From contig NZ_CP097128.1 in the NCBI RefSeq assembly GCF_023330685.1, positions 3,410,001 through 3,474,000 of the forward strand: a stretch of DNA of 64,000 bases, read 5' to 3'. Position numbers and translations under genes: made by a program. A model generated the notes under the pieces. The model saw only the letters and a list, made by a program, of their open reading frames with translations. It ran no database searches and had not been told where the DNA came from. Below, piece by piece: positions 18,521 to 27,559 of the stretch; position 1 is the first letter of the stretch, and every line of letters starts with the position of its first letter. This DNA comes from Conexibacter sp. DBS9H8. Its GTDB lineage: Bacteria > Actinomycetota > Thermoleophilia > Solirubrobacterales > Solirubrobacteraceae.

Positions 18521-18997
18521 ATGGCGGCGATGACCACCTTGAAAGCCGTTGATGAGAGCTTCCTGGAGACCGCCCCGCAGCGGTTCTCCCACAGCTGGGA
18601 GATCACCCAGCCCGCCGACCAGGTCTGGACCCAACTCGTCGGTGACCGCCCCCTCTACTGGTGCCGGGGCCTCAACATCGCCTGGACCTCACCGGCGCCG
18701 CTCGGGGTCGGCAGCACCCGTCAGGCGACCGTGCTCGGCCTCGTCAAAGTGCAGGAGCACTTCTTCATCTGGGAGGAGAACCGCCGCCACACCTTCTACG
18801 GCGCGTCGATGAACCTTCCGCTGTTCAACGCCCTCGTTGAGGATTACGTGGTTGAGCCGCTCGCCGAGGACCGCTGCCGCTTCACCTGGCGGATCGGGAT
18901 CGAACCGTCCGCGCTCGGCAAGCCCGGGGCGCCGCTCAACGGGCTCATCTTCGCCAACGCGTTCCGCGACACCGCCCGGCACTTCCGGGTGAGCTGA
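18521..18997 (+). CDS. SRPBCC-fold (polyketide cyclase/START-like) protein
   Basis: A 158-residue protein with the helix-grip profile: FSHSWEITQPADQVWTQL at the start, GVGSTRQATVLG, a central EEHFFIWEE-type strand, and CRFTWRIGIEP late. Proteins of this fold bind hydrophobic ligands or cyclise polyketides. It probably shares the WS/DGAT transcript and may carry a lipid ligand. ATGs at 18521 and 18530 are both possible. Confidence 0.75.
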   Translation: MAAMTTLKAVDESFLETAPQRFSHSWEITQPADQVWTQLVGDRPLYWCRGLNIAWTSPAPLGVGSTRQATVLGLVKVQEHFFIWEENRRHTFYGASMNLPLFNALVEDYVVEPLAEDRCRFTWRIGIEPSALGKPGAPLNGLIFANAFRDTARHFRVS

Positions 18998-18999
18998 AC

Positions 19000-19027
19000 G
19001 CGGACGGGCCGGCGGCGGCCCGTCCGC
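19000..19027. terminator. Perfect 11-bp GC hairpin between convergent genes
   Basis: gcggacgggcc (19000-19010) pairs fully with 19017-19027 across a 6-nt loop, between the SRPBCC gene and narK, so it can stop both. Confidence 0.75.
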
Positions 19028-19041
19028 GCCCGGGATTCTCC

Positions 19042-20604
19042 TTACACGGTGGTCGCATCCGCCCCGACGCCGACCGGCCGTCGGTAGACGGTCCAGGTGA
19101 GCCCGGCGAGGACCACGTAGAGGGCGAGAAACACCCACAGTGCCGGCAGCGACCAGTCGCGGTGGGCCGCCGCGATGTGGGCCTTGACCAGCGCGAGCTG
19201 GTGCGGGTCAGCGGCGGCGGTCCGCTGGGCTCGGGTGAGCAGCGTCGTCGTCGCCAGGGAGGCCTGGCGGAAGATGACCTGGACGATGAACCCGCCGAAG
19301 GCGCCGACGGCCCCCGCGATGCCGATCACCGCCGCGGCCTGGCGGCGGTGGGCGGCCAGCAGCGCACCGACGTCGCGCTGCTCCCGCCGCGCCCGGGTGC
19401 GGGCCTGGGCGCTGAAGATCGACGGGATCATCCGGTACACCGACCCGTTCCCGATTCCCGACAGGGCGAAGGTGACGATGAACGCGGCGAGGAAGAGGCT
19501 GAAGTCTCCCCGGCTGACCGCCACGATGGCGGGCAGCACGGCGACGGCCATTCCGAGGAAGGCGGCGATGGTGATGGCGCCACCACCGATCCGGTCGGCG
19601 AGCCAGCCGCCGAGTGGGCGGGTGAGCGAGCCGACGAACGCGCCGACGAAGGCGAGCGCCCCGAGGTCGGTGGCGATCACCGGATGGTGCGCCAGCCAGC
19701 CCGGAAAGCTCGTCTTGATGACGAGCGGCAGAGCGAAGCTGAACCCGATGAACGAGCCGAACGTGCCGACGTAGAGCGCCGAGACGATCCAGGTGTGAGG
19801 GTTGGTGAGCGCCTGGCGGTAGGCCCGCGTGTCCGTGTGGGCGGTGGCGAGGGAGTCCATCCGCCACCAGGCCAGTGCGGCGGCGAGGATGATGAACGGC
19901 ATCCAGATGAGTCCGGCGACAGCGAGATGCACCGGGTGGACGGGGAGAGCGACCGCGGCGGCCGGTACTCCGACCACGATCAGCAGAGGCACGAGCAGCT
20001 GGGTGACCGCGACGCCGAGGTTGCCACCGGCGGCGTTGATGCCGAGCGCGAGCCCCTTGCGTCCCTCGGGATAGAAGAAGGAGATGTTGGCCATTGAGGA
20101 GGAGAAGTTCCCGCCCCCCACCCCGGCGGCCGCCGCACAGGCGAGCAGCACCCACAGCTGCACCGAATGGGACTGGTGGGCGAGCCAGCCACTCGGGACA
20201 ACGACCGCGACGAGCGTCGCCGGGACGAGCAGGGCAAGGACGCTGATGATCGTCCAGCGCCGGCCACCGAAACGGGCGATCGCGAACGTGTAGGGGATGC
20301 GCAGCATCGAGCCGATCAGGTTCGGCACCGCCGTGAGCCAGAACAGCTCGGGCACGCTCAGCCGGATACCGACATTGACGAGGTTGACGGCGATCACCGT
20401 CCACAGCACCCACAGACAGAACCCCAGATGCTCGGAGAACACCGAGAGGGCGAGGTTGCGTGCGGCGATCCGCCGACCGGTCGCCGCCCAGAACGTCGGG
20501 TCATCCGGGGTCCAGTCGGTGATCCAGCGCCGGCCCCGGCGAACCGTGTCGAGGGCCGGCGCGGCAGTCGGTTGAGAAGGGAGTGCATCAGTGGTTGTCG
20601 TCAT
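19042..20604 (-). CDS. narK: Nitrate/nitrite transporter, NarK/NasA family (MFS)
   Basis: A 520-residue major facilitator with 12 expected helices. The NarK signatures are visible as GGGNFSSSMANISFFYPEGRKG (helix 5 and following loop, quoted in part) and later GNGSVYRMIPSIF, the second nitrate signature. It imports nitrate and may export nitrite. TAGCGT on its sense strand ends 8 nt before the ATG, suggesting a leaderless mRNA, and a six-half-site GlnR-like array lies immediately upstream. It belongs with the nitrate reductase genes at 24-30 kb. Confidence 0.92.
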   Translation of the reverse strand: MTTTTDALPSQPTAAPALDTVRRGRRWITDWTPDDPTFWAATGRRIAARNLALSVFSEHLGFCLWVLWTVIAVNLVNVGIRLSVPELFWLTAVPNLIGSMLRIPYTFAIARFGGRRWTIISVLALLVPATLVAVVVPSGWLAHQSHSVQLWVLLACAAAAGVGGGNFSSSMANISFFYPEGRKGLALGINAAGGNLGVAVTQLLVPLLIVVGVPAAAVALPVHPVHLAVAGLIWMPFIILAAALAWWRMDSLATAHTDTRAYRQALTNPHTWIVSALYVGTFGSFIGFSFALPLVIKTSFPGWLAHHPVIATDLGALAFVGAFVGSLTRPLGGWLADRIGGGAITIAAFLGMAVAVLPAIVAVSRGDFSLFLAAFIVTFALSGIGNGSVYRMIPSIFSAQARTRARREQRDVGALLAAHRRQAAAVIGIAGAVGAFGGFIVQVIFRQASLATTTLLTRAQRTAAADPHQLALVKAHIAAAHRDWSLPALWVFLALYVVLAGLTWTVYRRPVGVGADATTV

Positions 20605-20612
20605 TGGCGGGG

Positions 20613-20688
20613 ACGCTAGGGCCGGCCGGTCATCGGACGATGACGCCGCCGTGACGGTCCGATGATCCCCGTGTTTCGAGGGCGTTTC
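20613..20688 (-). promoter_or_regulatory. narK promoter with six GlnR-type half-sites at 11-bp spacing
   Basis: Read toward narK, half-sites GAAAC, GAAAC, ATCAT, GTCAC, GTCAT and ATGAC begin at 20688, 20677, 20666, 20655, 20644 and 20633, each separated by exactly 6 nt. This is the layout of GlnR boxes (GTnAC-n6-GAAAC). The -10 candidate TAGCGT covers 20618-20613, so the array lies where an activator would sit. The GlnR-like regulator is encoded 1.2 kb away. Confidence 0.7.
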
Positions 20689-20717
20689 TGAGCCTCAGGT
20701 AGATTCGTTTGTGAGCC

Positions 20718-21839
20718 TCAGGCACCGAGCGCACGCGCAAGGGCCTGCCCGGCGGTGCCATCCGCAAGCGCCGCCCGGGCCGCCCGAGCACCCCGGAGCG
20801 GATCGGCGGCGAGGCCGGCCACCCAGAGACGAAGCCCGGCCGACAGCGCGACCGTGTGGGAGAGCAGATCATCTGCCTCCCCCTGCATCAGCACGCGGGT
20901 GATCCACGCTGAGGCGTCCGCCCCGCCGCCGCCGCTGACCCGCGCACCGAGCATCTCGGGCAGCTCAAGCGGCGTCGCCTCCGCGCCGGCGGCCATCGCC
21001 GCCACCGCCACAGGCCGCCCGGGCCGAAGCACGTCCGAGCCTTCGATGCCACGCACGGCGACCGCGCGCACCGCCCCGAGCCGGGTCAGCGCCGCTGTCA
21101 ACCGCTCGGCGTAGGGGCCGTGGGTGTGGCCAACGACGAACCGGTCGGCGCCGAACCAGTCGACGAGCTTCTCGGCCGAGTGCACCGGGCCACGCAATCC
21201 GATCTCGTCGCGGATGGCCGCAAGGCGACGCCAGCCGGGAAGCGCGACCCCCGCGTGGACGACACAGAGACCCGATCGCTTGAGCATCGCCGCGGACTCC
21301 TCAAGCGTCGGCGCGCCCGGTCCGCCGAGAGCGGCCAGGACCTCGGCGACCGTCGCCCCGTACTTGGGGCCCAGCCGGTCCCCGCAGTGCAGGACGATCC
21401 CCGCCCCACAGGCGGCCGCGGCGGCGGCGACCGCGAGGGACAGGACCGGCGCGTCAGCCACGCCGTCGTAGGCGCCGACGCAGGCAACGAGCGGACGGTC
21501 CCGACCGCCGGACGGGGGAGCCGGGATGACGTCCCGCAGCCCCTGAGCGAGTCCGGCGAGCTCGTCGGCCTCCTCACCCTTGATCCGCATCGCGATCAGG
21601 AAGGCGGCGGCCTGTGCATCGGACACCGAGCCGGTCAGGAGGTCGGACATCGCCTGGCGGGCCTCCGCGAAGGTGAGGGCGCGGCTGCCCCGCCGACCCG
21701 TTCCGACGATCTTGATCGTCTGGCGGAAGCCGTCGTAGTGGTGGCGGCCTTCGGCGTCGGCGAGGGTGCGGGTGAGCTCATCTCCCACCGGGCCTCCGTC
21801 GGCGTCGGTCTCCGAGTGGCGGTCAGCGTCCGGTCTCAT
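20718..21839 (-). CDS. Anthranilate phosphoribosyltransferase-like protein (TrpD2/YbiB type)
   Basis: A 373-residue protein with the TrpD fold: AFLIAMRIKGEEADELAGL (N-terminal helical domain), a degenerate CVGAYDGV in place of the PRPP-binding GTGGD loop, HCGDRLGPKYG and VVHAGVALPGW. Those changes make tryptophan synthesis unlikely and match TrpD2/YbiB proteins, one of which (E. coli YbiB) binds nucleic acid. Its start overlaps the GlnR-like gene by 4 nt, so it is co-expressed with nitrogen control. A tgagcctcagg direct repeat (about 20689 and 20712) flanks its stop codon. Confidence 0.78.
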   Translation of the reverse strand: MRPDADRHSETDADGGPVGDELTRTLADAEGRHHYDGFRQTIKIVGTGRRGSRALTFAEARQAMSDLLTGSVSDAQAAAFLIAMRIKGEEADELAGLAQGLRDVIPAPPSGGRDRPLVACVGAYDGVADAPVLSLAVAAAAAACGAGIVLHCGDRLGPKYGATVAEVLAALGGPGAPTLEESAAMLKRSGLCVVHAGVALPGWRRLAAIRDEIGLRGPVHSAEKLVDWFGADRFVVGHTHGPYAERLTAALTRLGAVRAVAVRGIEGSDVLRPGRPVAVAAMAAGAEATPLELPEMLGARVSGGGGADASAWITRVLMQGEADDLLSHTVALSAGLRLWVAGLAADPLRGARAARAALADGTAGQALARALGA

Positions 21840-22504
21840 GGGTCGAACCGGTAGCCGACGCGCCGGACCGTCTGCAGCTTCTCGGCATGCTCAGCACCGA
21901 GCTTGGCCCGCACCCGCCGCACGTGCACGTCGACGGTTCGCGCCCCGCCGTAGAAGTCGTATCCCCACACGCGGCTCAACAGCGCCTCACGGCTGAAGGC
22001 CCGCCGCGGGTGGGTGATGAGGAACTTCAACAGCGCATATTCGAGGTAGGTGAAGTCGACCGGGTCGCCGTCGACGGTGGCCTGGTAGGTCGCGAGGTTG
22101 AGCTCGAGCCCGCCGGCCCGGACGATGTCGCCGTCCTCGACGCCGTGCACCGCCCGTCGGGCGCGGGCGATGCGGGTCTCCAGCTCGGCGGCACTGAAGG
22201 GGGCGACGATCAGCTCGGTCGCGTCGAGGACCCCGTTGGCGGGCAGCAGGTCGCAGTCGGCGACGCTGACGAGGATCGGCACCTCGGCGAGGTCCTCGTC
22301 CTCCCGGAGCCGGTCACACACGCTCGTGTCGTCGAGGACAATCGCCACCTCGGGGAGGGCGGGTCCGACTCCGCCGGGATCGTCGGGACGCAGGGCAGGC
22401 TCCCCGGAGGCGACCCGACGCGGGCTGAAGCCGAGTTCGGCGAGCATCCGTGCGAGCGGATCGGCGGCGTCGATCTGCGGGCTGTAGATCCAGGCGTCTC
22501 CCAT
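21836..22504 (-). CDS. glnR: GlnR-like OmpR-family nitrogen regulator
   Basis: A 222-residue winged-helix regulator. The C-terminal domain (VDFTYLEYALLKFL, SRVWGYDFYGGARTVDVHV, VRRVGYRF) matches GlnR closely. The receiver domain keeps an Asp (IVLDDT) but the invariant Lys of KPF is Ala (VAPFS), so phosphorylation control is doubtful, as in GlnR. It lies between glutamine synthetase and nitrate genes. The ATG at 22504 is 15 nt after glnA's stop; an ATG at 22546, overlapping glnA, is an alternative. Confidence 0.82.
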   Translation of the reverse strand: MGDAWIYSPQIDAADPLARMLAELGFSPRRVASGEPALRPDDPGGVGPALPEVAIVLDDTSVCDRLREDEDLAEVPILVSVADCDLLPANGVLDATELIVAPFSAAELETRIARARRAVHGVEDGDIVRAGGLELNLATYQATVDGDPVDFTYLEYALLKFLITHPRRAFSREALLSRVWGYDFYGGARTVDVHVRRVRAKLGAEHAEKLQTVRRVGYRFDP

Positions 22505-22518
22505 GCCGATGACCGTCC

Positions 22519-23865
22519 TCACAGGCTGCGCAGGTAGCGGCGCCACTCAAACGCCGTCACGGTGCGGCGGTAGTCGTCCCACTCAGCCCGTTTGTTTCGG
22601 ACGTACCACTCGACGAGGCGGTCGCCAAGGGTGTCGCGCACGAGCTCGGAATCCTGGAAGACGTTGACGGCCTCACGGAGATCCTCGGGCAGCCGCGGCG
22701 CAGTCGGTGCGGTCAGGTCGCCGACGGTCTCGGCACCAAGCTGGTAGCCCCGTTCGATCCCCCGTAGGCCCGCGGCGAGCACGAGCGCGAAGCACAGGTA
22801 CGGGTTGGCTGCCGAGTCGGGGGAACGCAGCTCGATCCGCGCGGCGCTCGGCCGCTCCGGACGGGCCGAAGGGATCCGCACGAGTCCGGCCGCACCGGTG
22901 CGGGTCCAGTCCACCCGGCCCGGCGCCTCAAAGCCGTCCGCGAGCCGCTTGTAGGAGTTGACCCACTGGTTGGTGACCGCGCTCAGCTCCGGGGCGTGGG
23001 CGAGCACCCCGGCGAGAAACGCCTGACCGGTTCCCGACAGGGGTGCCTGCCCCTGCGGGTCAAAGAACACGTTGCGCTCCCCCTCAAAGAGGCTGAGGTG
23101 GACGTGCATGCCCGAGCCGGACTCATGTTCGAGGGGCTTGGGCATGAAGGTCGCGTATACCCCCTGCTCGCGGGCGACCTCCTTGACGGCGAGGCGGAAG
23201 GTCGTGACCGCGTCCGCCATGGCGAGGGCGTCGGTGTGGGCGAGGCGGATCTCATGTTGTGAGGGTGCGACCTCATGGTGGGAGGCCTTGACCGGGATGC
23301 CCATCTGCTCGAGGTACTCAATCGTCGCTCGCCGGAAGTCAGACCCGTCGTCGAGCGGGGTGAGGTCGAAGTAGGCCCCGCGGTCCAGCGGCTGCGGCGG
23401 CCGGCTCAGGTCGTCCTCATCGGCGAAGAGAAAGAACTCGATTTCGGTGCCGACGGCGAGCGTGAGCCCGAGTTCGGCCGCCTGGCAGAGGGTTCGGCGC
23501 AACGCGTGCCGGGAATCCCCGGCGAACGGCTGACCGTCGGGTAGCCGGATGTCGCACATCATCCGGGCGACCGCTGCCCCCGGGCGCCACGGAAGGACCT
23601 GAAACGTGCTCGCGTCCGGGTGGGCGTTGACGTCGCGCTCGGCCAGCCGCGCGAAGCCTTCCAGAGCCGAACCGTCGAGGCTCACCCCCTCGTCAAAGGC
23701 GGACTCGAGCTCGGTGACGGGCACGGCGAAGCTCTTGAGCATCCCGAGCACGTCCACGAACCACAGCCGGATGAATCGCACCCCCCGTTCACGCACGGTC
23801 GCGAGCACGTACTGACGGTTCGCGTCCGCCCGACCTCGCGTGGTGATCTCGGTTTCCATGTCCAT
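22519..23865 (-). CDS. Glutamine synthetase, type I family
   Basis: A 448-residue GS: GTEIEFFLFADE and GSGMHVHLSLFEG carry metal and ammonia-site residues, and SPDSAANPYLCFALVLAAGL the ATP/glutamate region. The adenylylation loop (NLYDL-type Tyr) near the C-terminus is absent, so activity is not controlled by GlnE-type modification, as in GSI-alpha or GlnA4-like enzymes. It condenses glutamate and ammonium, the end product of the adjacent nitrite reductase. ATGs at 23865 and 23859 both fit; a longer open frame reaches 23940. The glnR gene follows directly. Confidence 0.9.
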   Translation of the reverse strand: MDMETEITTRGRADANRQYVLATVRERGVRFIRLWFVDVLGMLKSFAVPVTELESAFDEGVSLDGSALEGFARLAERDVNAHPDASTFQVLPWRPGAAVARMMCDIRLPDGQPFAGDSRHALRRTLCQAAELGLTLAVGTEIEFFLFADEDDLSRPPQPLDRGAYFDLTPLDDGSDFRRATIEYLEQMGIPVKASHHEVAPSQHEIRLAHTDALAMADAVTTFRLAVKEVAREQGVYATFMPKPLEHESGSGMHVHLSLFEGERNVFFDPQGQAPLSGTGQAFLAGVLAHAPELSAVTNQWVNSYKRLADGFEAPGRVDWTRTGAAGLVRIPSARPERPSAARIELRSPDSAANPYLCFALVLAAGLRGIERGYQLGAETVGDLTAPTAPRLPEDLREAVNVFQDSELVRDTLGDRLVEWYVRNKRAEWDDYRRTVTAFEWRRYLRSL

Positions 23866-23953
23866 TCCGCGTCGAGGCTGACAGCACCCCAGGGCCCCTG
23901 TCATTGGCCATGTGGCGAAACGGGCGACCTGTTCACACACCGTTCATCTCAGC

Positions 23954-23969
23954 GTCGCGGCCGGGAAAC
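23954..23969 (+). promoter_or_regulatory. Candidate GlnR box upstream of the nitrate reductase
   Basis: GTCGC-n6-GAAAC at 23954-23969 fits a relaxed GlnR box, and GTTCA repeats 11 bp apart occur at 23931 and 23942. The region serves divergent promoters for glutamine synthetase and nitrate reductase. The match is weaker than at narK. Confidence 0.4.
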
Positions 23970-23992
23970 GCGACCCCTTGACGATCTCCAGC

Positions 23993-26900
23993 GTGCCCGA
24001 AACGACAACTCTCTGCCCCTACTGCGGCGTTGGCTGCGGCCTGCGCGTGACCGTGAACGCCGGCCGGATCGGCGCCGTCAGCGGTGACCCCGACCATCCG
24101 GTCAACCGCGGCCGTGCCTGCGCCAAGCCGCGTGAGCTCGCCAGCGCCGTTCACGCCACCGACCGCCTCGGGACGGTGCTCGCGCGCTCGGGCCCAGCCG
24201 GTGGCTTGGTGGCCACCGGCTGGGATGCCGCGTTGGCGGAGATCGCCGGACGCCTCCGCGCGATCCGGGAGCGCCACGGCCCGGACGCGATCGGCTTCTA
24301 CATCTCCGGACAGCTGCTCACCGAGGATTACTACGCGGTCAACAAGCTCGCCAAGGGGTTTCTCGGGACCAACCACGTCGACGCGAACTCGCGCCTGTGC
24401 ATGTCCTCGGCCGTGGCGGGCTACACGGGTGCGTTCGGCGCCGACGGCCCGCCGGGCGCCTACGCGGACATCGAGCTGGCCGACTGTCTCCTCCTGCTCG
24501 GCTCCAACGCCGCGGCCTGCCATCCGATCCTGTTCTCGCGCATCCTCGCCCGCCAACGGGAGGGGGCGACGGTGATCTGCATCGATCCGCGGCGCACCGC
24601 GACGGCGGACGCCGCCGACCTGCACCTGCAGCTGCGACCGGGTACGGATCTCGCTCTGCTCAACGGCATGCTTGCCGCCCTCGAGGCCGAGGGCCTGCTT
24701 GACGAGGGGTTCCTCAGCGCCCACGTCAGGGACTTTGAGGCGGTCCTGGCGACGGCCCGGGAGTGCCCCCCGGAGTGCGCGGCCAAGGTGACCGGCGTGC
24801 CGGCTGCGCTCATTCGCGAGGCGGCGGCCCGCTTCGGGTCGGCGGGTGCGGCGATGGCGCTGTGGTCGATGGGGGCGAATCAGTCGACCGTCGGCACCCT
24901 CAAGAACCGCGCCCTGATCAACCTGTGTCTGGCCACCGGCAACCTCGGCCGTCCCGGCAGCGGCCCTTTCAGCCTGACCGGACAGCCCAACGCGATGGGC
25001 GGCCGGGAGGTCGGCGGCCTCGCCCACCTGCTGCCCGGCTACCGCCGCGTCGACGACGCCACCCACCGGGCCGAGGTCGCTGCCGCCTGGGGCGTCGCTG
25101 AACTCAATCCGGCCCCCGGACTGCCCGCCGTCGAGCTGTTTGGCGCCGCCGCAGCCGGGCGGGTGAAGGCGCTCTGGATCATCGGGACCAACCCGGTCGT
25201 CTCGATGCCCCACACCGCGGTCGTCCGGGAGGCGCTGCGGCGCTGTGAGCTGGTGGTCGTCCAGGACGCCCACCATCCGACGGAAACCTCAGCGCTGGCC
25301 GACTTCGTGCTCCCGGCGGCCGCCTGGCCGGAGAAGGAGGGGACGATGACGAACTCAGAGCGGCGGGTCGACCTCGTGCGCCGCCTGCTCGCGCCCCCCG
25401 GGGAGGCACGGGCCGACTGGGAGATCATCGCCGCGCTCGCCGCCCATCTCGGCCACGGATCCGCGTTCGGGTGGCGGGACGCCGCCGAGGTCTACGACGA
25501 GTTCGCCCAACTCACCCGCGGGCGTCCCTGCGACGTGAGCGGAATCACGCACGCGCGGCTCGCCCGCAGCGGACAGGGCATCCAGTGGCCCTGCCCGGCA
25601 CCCGGCCATCCCGGCACCGCGCGACTCTACGGAGGTGGGACCGTCGCAACGGCGGATGGGCGCAGCCTCGCCGTGGCGACGCCGCACTCGGCCGGCGAGG
25701 GCCCGAGCCAGCGGTTTCCCCTGCTGCTCAGTACCGGCCGGATCGCCGATCAGTGGCACACGATGACCCGGACAGGCAAGTCGGCGCGGCTGAGGGCCGC
25801 CGCCGGTGAGCCTGTCCTGGAGATCCATCCGACCGATGCGAGCGCCCACGGCATCAACGACGGGGCCCTCGTGCTCGTGCGTTCCGTCCACGGCGAGGTG
25901 CGCCTGCGTGCCCGGGTCTGCGACACGATCGGCCCGGGGGTCGTGTTCGCCCCGTTTCACTGGGGCGCGTTGCACGCGCCGGCGGGTGCCGGAGCGCTCA
26001 ACGGGCTCACCGGCGATCGTGTTGATCCGGTGTCCCAACAGCCGGAGCTGAAGCTCTGTCCGGTGTCGGTCGCCCCGACGTCCGCAGACCGGCCGGTCCG
26101 CTCCACCGATACCCATACCGTCGCCCGGCTCACCCGCGAGCTCGTGATCGTCGGCGGTGGGATGGCCGGCATGGCGGTCGCGGCCGAGGTCACGCGGCGG
26201 CGCTCGAACACCGAATGGCGGGTCACCGTGCTGGCGGCGGAAGCGGGCCTCCCCTACAACCGTGTGCAGGTGTCACGTCTGCTGGAGGGGACGGTGACGG
26301 AGGCGTCGATGTCGCTCCTGCCGGCCGACTGGTTCGCAGCCCACCACGTGAACCTTCGCGCCGGGGTTCGCTGCGTCGGTCTCGATCTCGCGGGGCGGAT
26401 CGTTGAGGACGACTCCGGGGGCCGCCACCGCTATGACGCGCTCGTGCTCGCCACCGGCTCGCGGCCGTTCCTGCCGCCGGTGCCCGGCATCGAGCACCGC
26501 CACGTGCACCCGTTCCGGACGATTGCCGACGCCACGGCGCTGCAAGCGGCGGTGCGCGCGGGTGCGCGCACCGCCGTGGTGATCGGCGGGGGACTGCTTG
26601 GCCTCGAGGCGGCCGCCGGCCTGCTTGGCCACGGCGCGGCAGTGACGGTCGTTGAACGGGGACATCGGCTGATGCCCCAGCAGCTCGACGCCGGAGCCGC
26701 GGAGCTGCTTGCTCGCCGCCTCAGCGCCCTCGGGATCGATGTCCGGATCGACTGTGCGGTCACCGGAATCGACCGCTCGCAGGTACGCCTGGACGACGGC
26801 ACGGATCTGCCTGCGGACGTGGTCGTGGTGGCGGCCGGCGTCGTCGCGGAGACCGAACTCGCGCGGACCTCCGGAATCGCCTGCGCCCGCGGCGTGCAGG

Positions 26901-27559
26901 TGGATGACGAGCTGCGGACGAGTGCCCCGTCGGTCTGGGCGGTCGGGGAGTGCGCCGAACACGCCGGACAGGTCTACGGCCTGTGGGCACCGCTGGCCGC
27001 CCAGGCACGGACGGCAGCCGCGGTCATCGTCGGCGACCCGCATGCCTGGACGGGAGCGCGCACAGCCACGACACTGAAGGTCGCCGGGATCGATCTGTTC
27101 GCAGGCGGCGAGGTGGAGGCCGGCCGGGACCATGACCAGGTGGTCGACGCGAACACCCGCACCGGCCGCTACCGCCGCCTTCTGCTCGAGCGTGACCGAC
27201 TGATCGGCGCGATCGTCCTCGGGTCAGTGCCCGACGCCCGTGCGCTGTCGGACCTGCTCAGCTCCGGCGACCCGGTGCCCGCACACCTGCTCGACGGGAA
27301 CGCCCGCGCAGATGGCGCGCATCCGGAAGCAATCGACCCTGACCCGGATCCGCTCGTGTGCACCTGCAACGCGGTCCGGCGAAGCGCGCTGAACGCGGCG
27401 ATCGGTGCGGGAGCCGGGTCGATCGCGGCGCTCGGTCGTGAGACCGGAGCGGGCAGCGGGTGTGGCTCCTGCCGGCCCGAGCTGGCCGCGCTCATTTCAT
27501 CTGCCCGCAACATCTCTGACCCGTTGGGGAAACCGCTGACCGGGACGATGCGATCATGA
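23993..27559 (+). CDS. Assimilatory nitrate reductase fused to its FAD/[2Fe-2S] electron-transfer module
   Basis: A 1188-residue fusion. Residues 1-700 are a molybdopterin oxidoreductase: C8, C11, C15 and C43 bind a [4Fe-4S] cluster, and SRLCMSSAVAGY, GTNPVVSMP and LSTGRIADQWHTMTRTGKS line the Mo-bisMGD site, as in NasC/NarB. Residues 712-1090 form a NirB-like pyridine-nucleotide-disulfide oxidoreductase domain (ELVIVGGGMAGMAVAAE; VVIGGGLLGLEAAAG). A BFD-type [2Fe-2S] domain (CTCN near 1121, CGSC near 1157) ends it. In Bacillus the two halves are NasC and NasB. It reduces nitrate to nitrite with NAD(P)H. The GTG at 23993 precedes the cysteine motif by seven codons; the nirB ATG overlaps its stop. 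Confidence 0.92.
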   Translation: MPETTTLCPYCGVGCGLRVTVNAGRIGAVSGDPDHPVNRGRACAKPRELASAVHATDRLGTVLARSGPAGGLVATGWDAALAEIAGRLRAIRERHGPDAIGFYISGQLLTEDYYAVNKLAKGFLGTNHVDANSRLCMSSAVAGYTGAFGADGPPGAYADIELADCLLLLGSNAAACHPILFSRILARQREGATVICIDPRRTATADAADLHLQLRPGTDLALLNGMLAALEAEGLLDEGFLSAHVRDFEAVLATARECPPECAAKVTGVPAALIREAAARFGSAGAAMALWSMGANQSTVGTLKNRALINLCLATGNLGRPGSGPFSLTGQPNAMGGREVGGLAHLLPGYRRVDDATHRAEVAAAWGVAELNPAPGLPAVELFGAAAAGRVKALWIIGTNPVVSMPHTAVVREALRRCELVVVQDAHHPTETSALADFVLPAAAWPEKEGTMTNSERRVDLVRRLLAPPGEARADWEIIAALAAHLGHGSAFGWRDAAEVYDEFAQLTRGRPCDVSGITHARLARSGQGIQWPCPAPGHPGTARLYGGGTVATADGRSLAVATPHSAGEGPSQRFPLLLSTGRIADQWHTMTRTGKSARLRAAAGEPVLEIHPTDASAHGINDGALVLVRSVHGEVRLRARVCDTIGPGVVFAPFHWGALHAPAGAGALNGLTGDRVDPVSQQPELKLCPVSVAPTSADRPVRSTDTHTVARLTRELVIVGGGMAGMAVAAEVTRRRSNTEWRVTVLAAEAGLPYNRVQVSRLLEGTVTEASMSLLPADWFAAHHVNLRAGVRCVGLDLAGRIVEDDSGGRHRYDALVLATGSRPFLPPVPGIEHRHVHPFRTIADATALQAAVRAGARTAVVIGGGLLGLEAAAGLLGHGAAVTVVERGHRLMPQQLDAGAAELLARRLSALGIDVRIDCAVTGIDRSQVRLDDGTDLPADVVVVAAGVVAETELARTSGIACARGVQVDDELRTSAPSVWAVGECAEHAGQVYGLWAPLAAQARTAAAVIVGDPHAWTGARTATTLKVAGIDLFAGGEVEAGRDHDQVVDANTRTGRYRRLLLERDRLIGAIVLGSVPDARALSDLLSSGDPVPAHLLDGNARADGAHPEAIDPDPDPLVCTCNAVRRSALNAAIGAGAGSIAALGRETGAGSGCGSCRPELAALISSARNISDPLGKPLTGTMRS

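Noticed and set aside
20718..21839. Tryptophan biosynthesis trpD
   Set aside because: The PRPP-binding GTGGD loop is degenerate and the gene sits in a nitrogen operon, not with trp genes.
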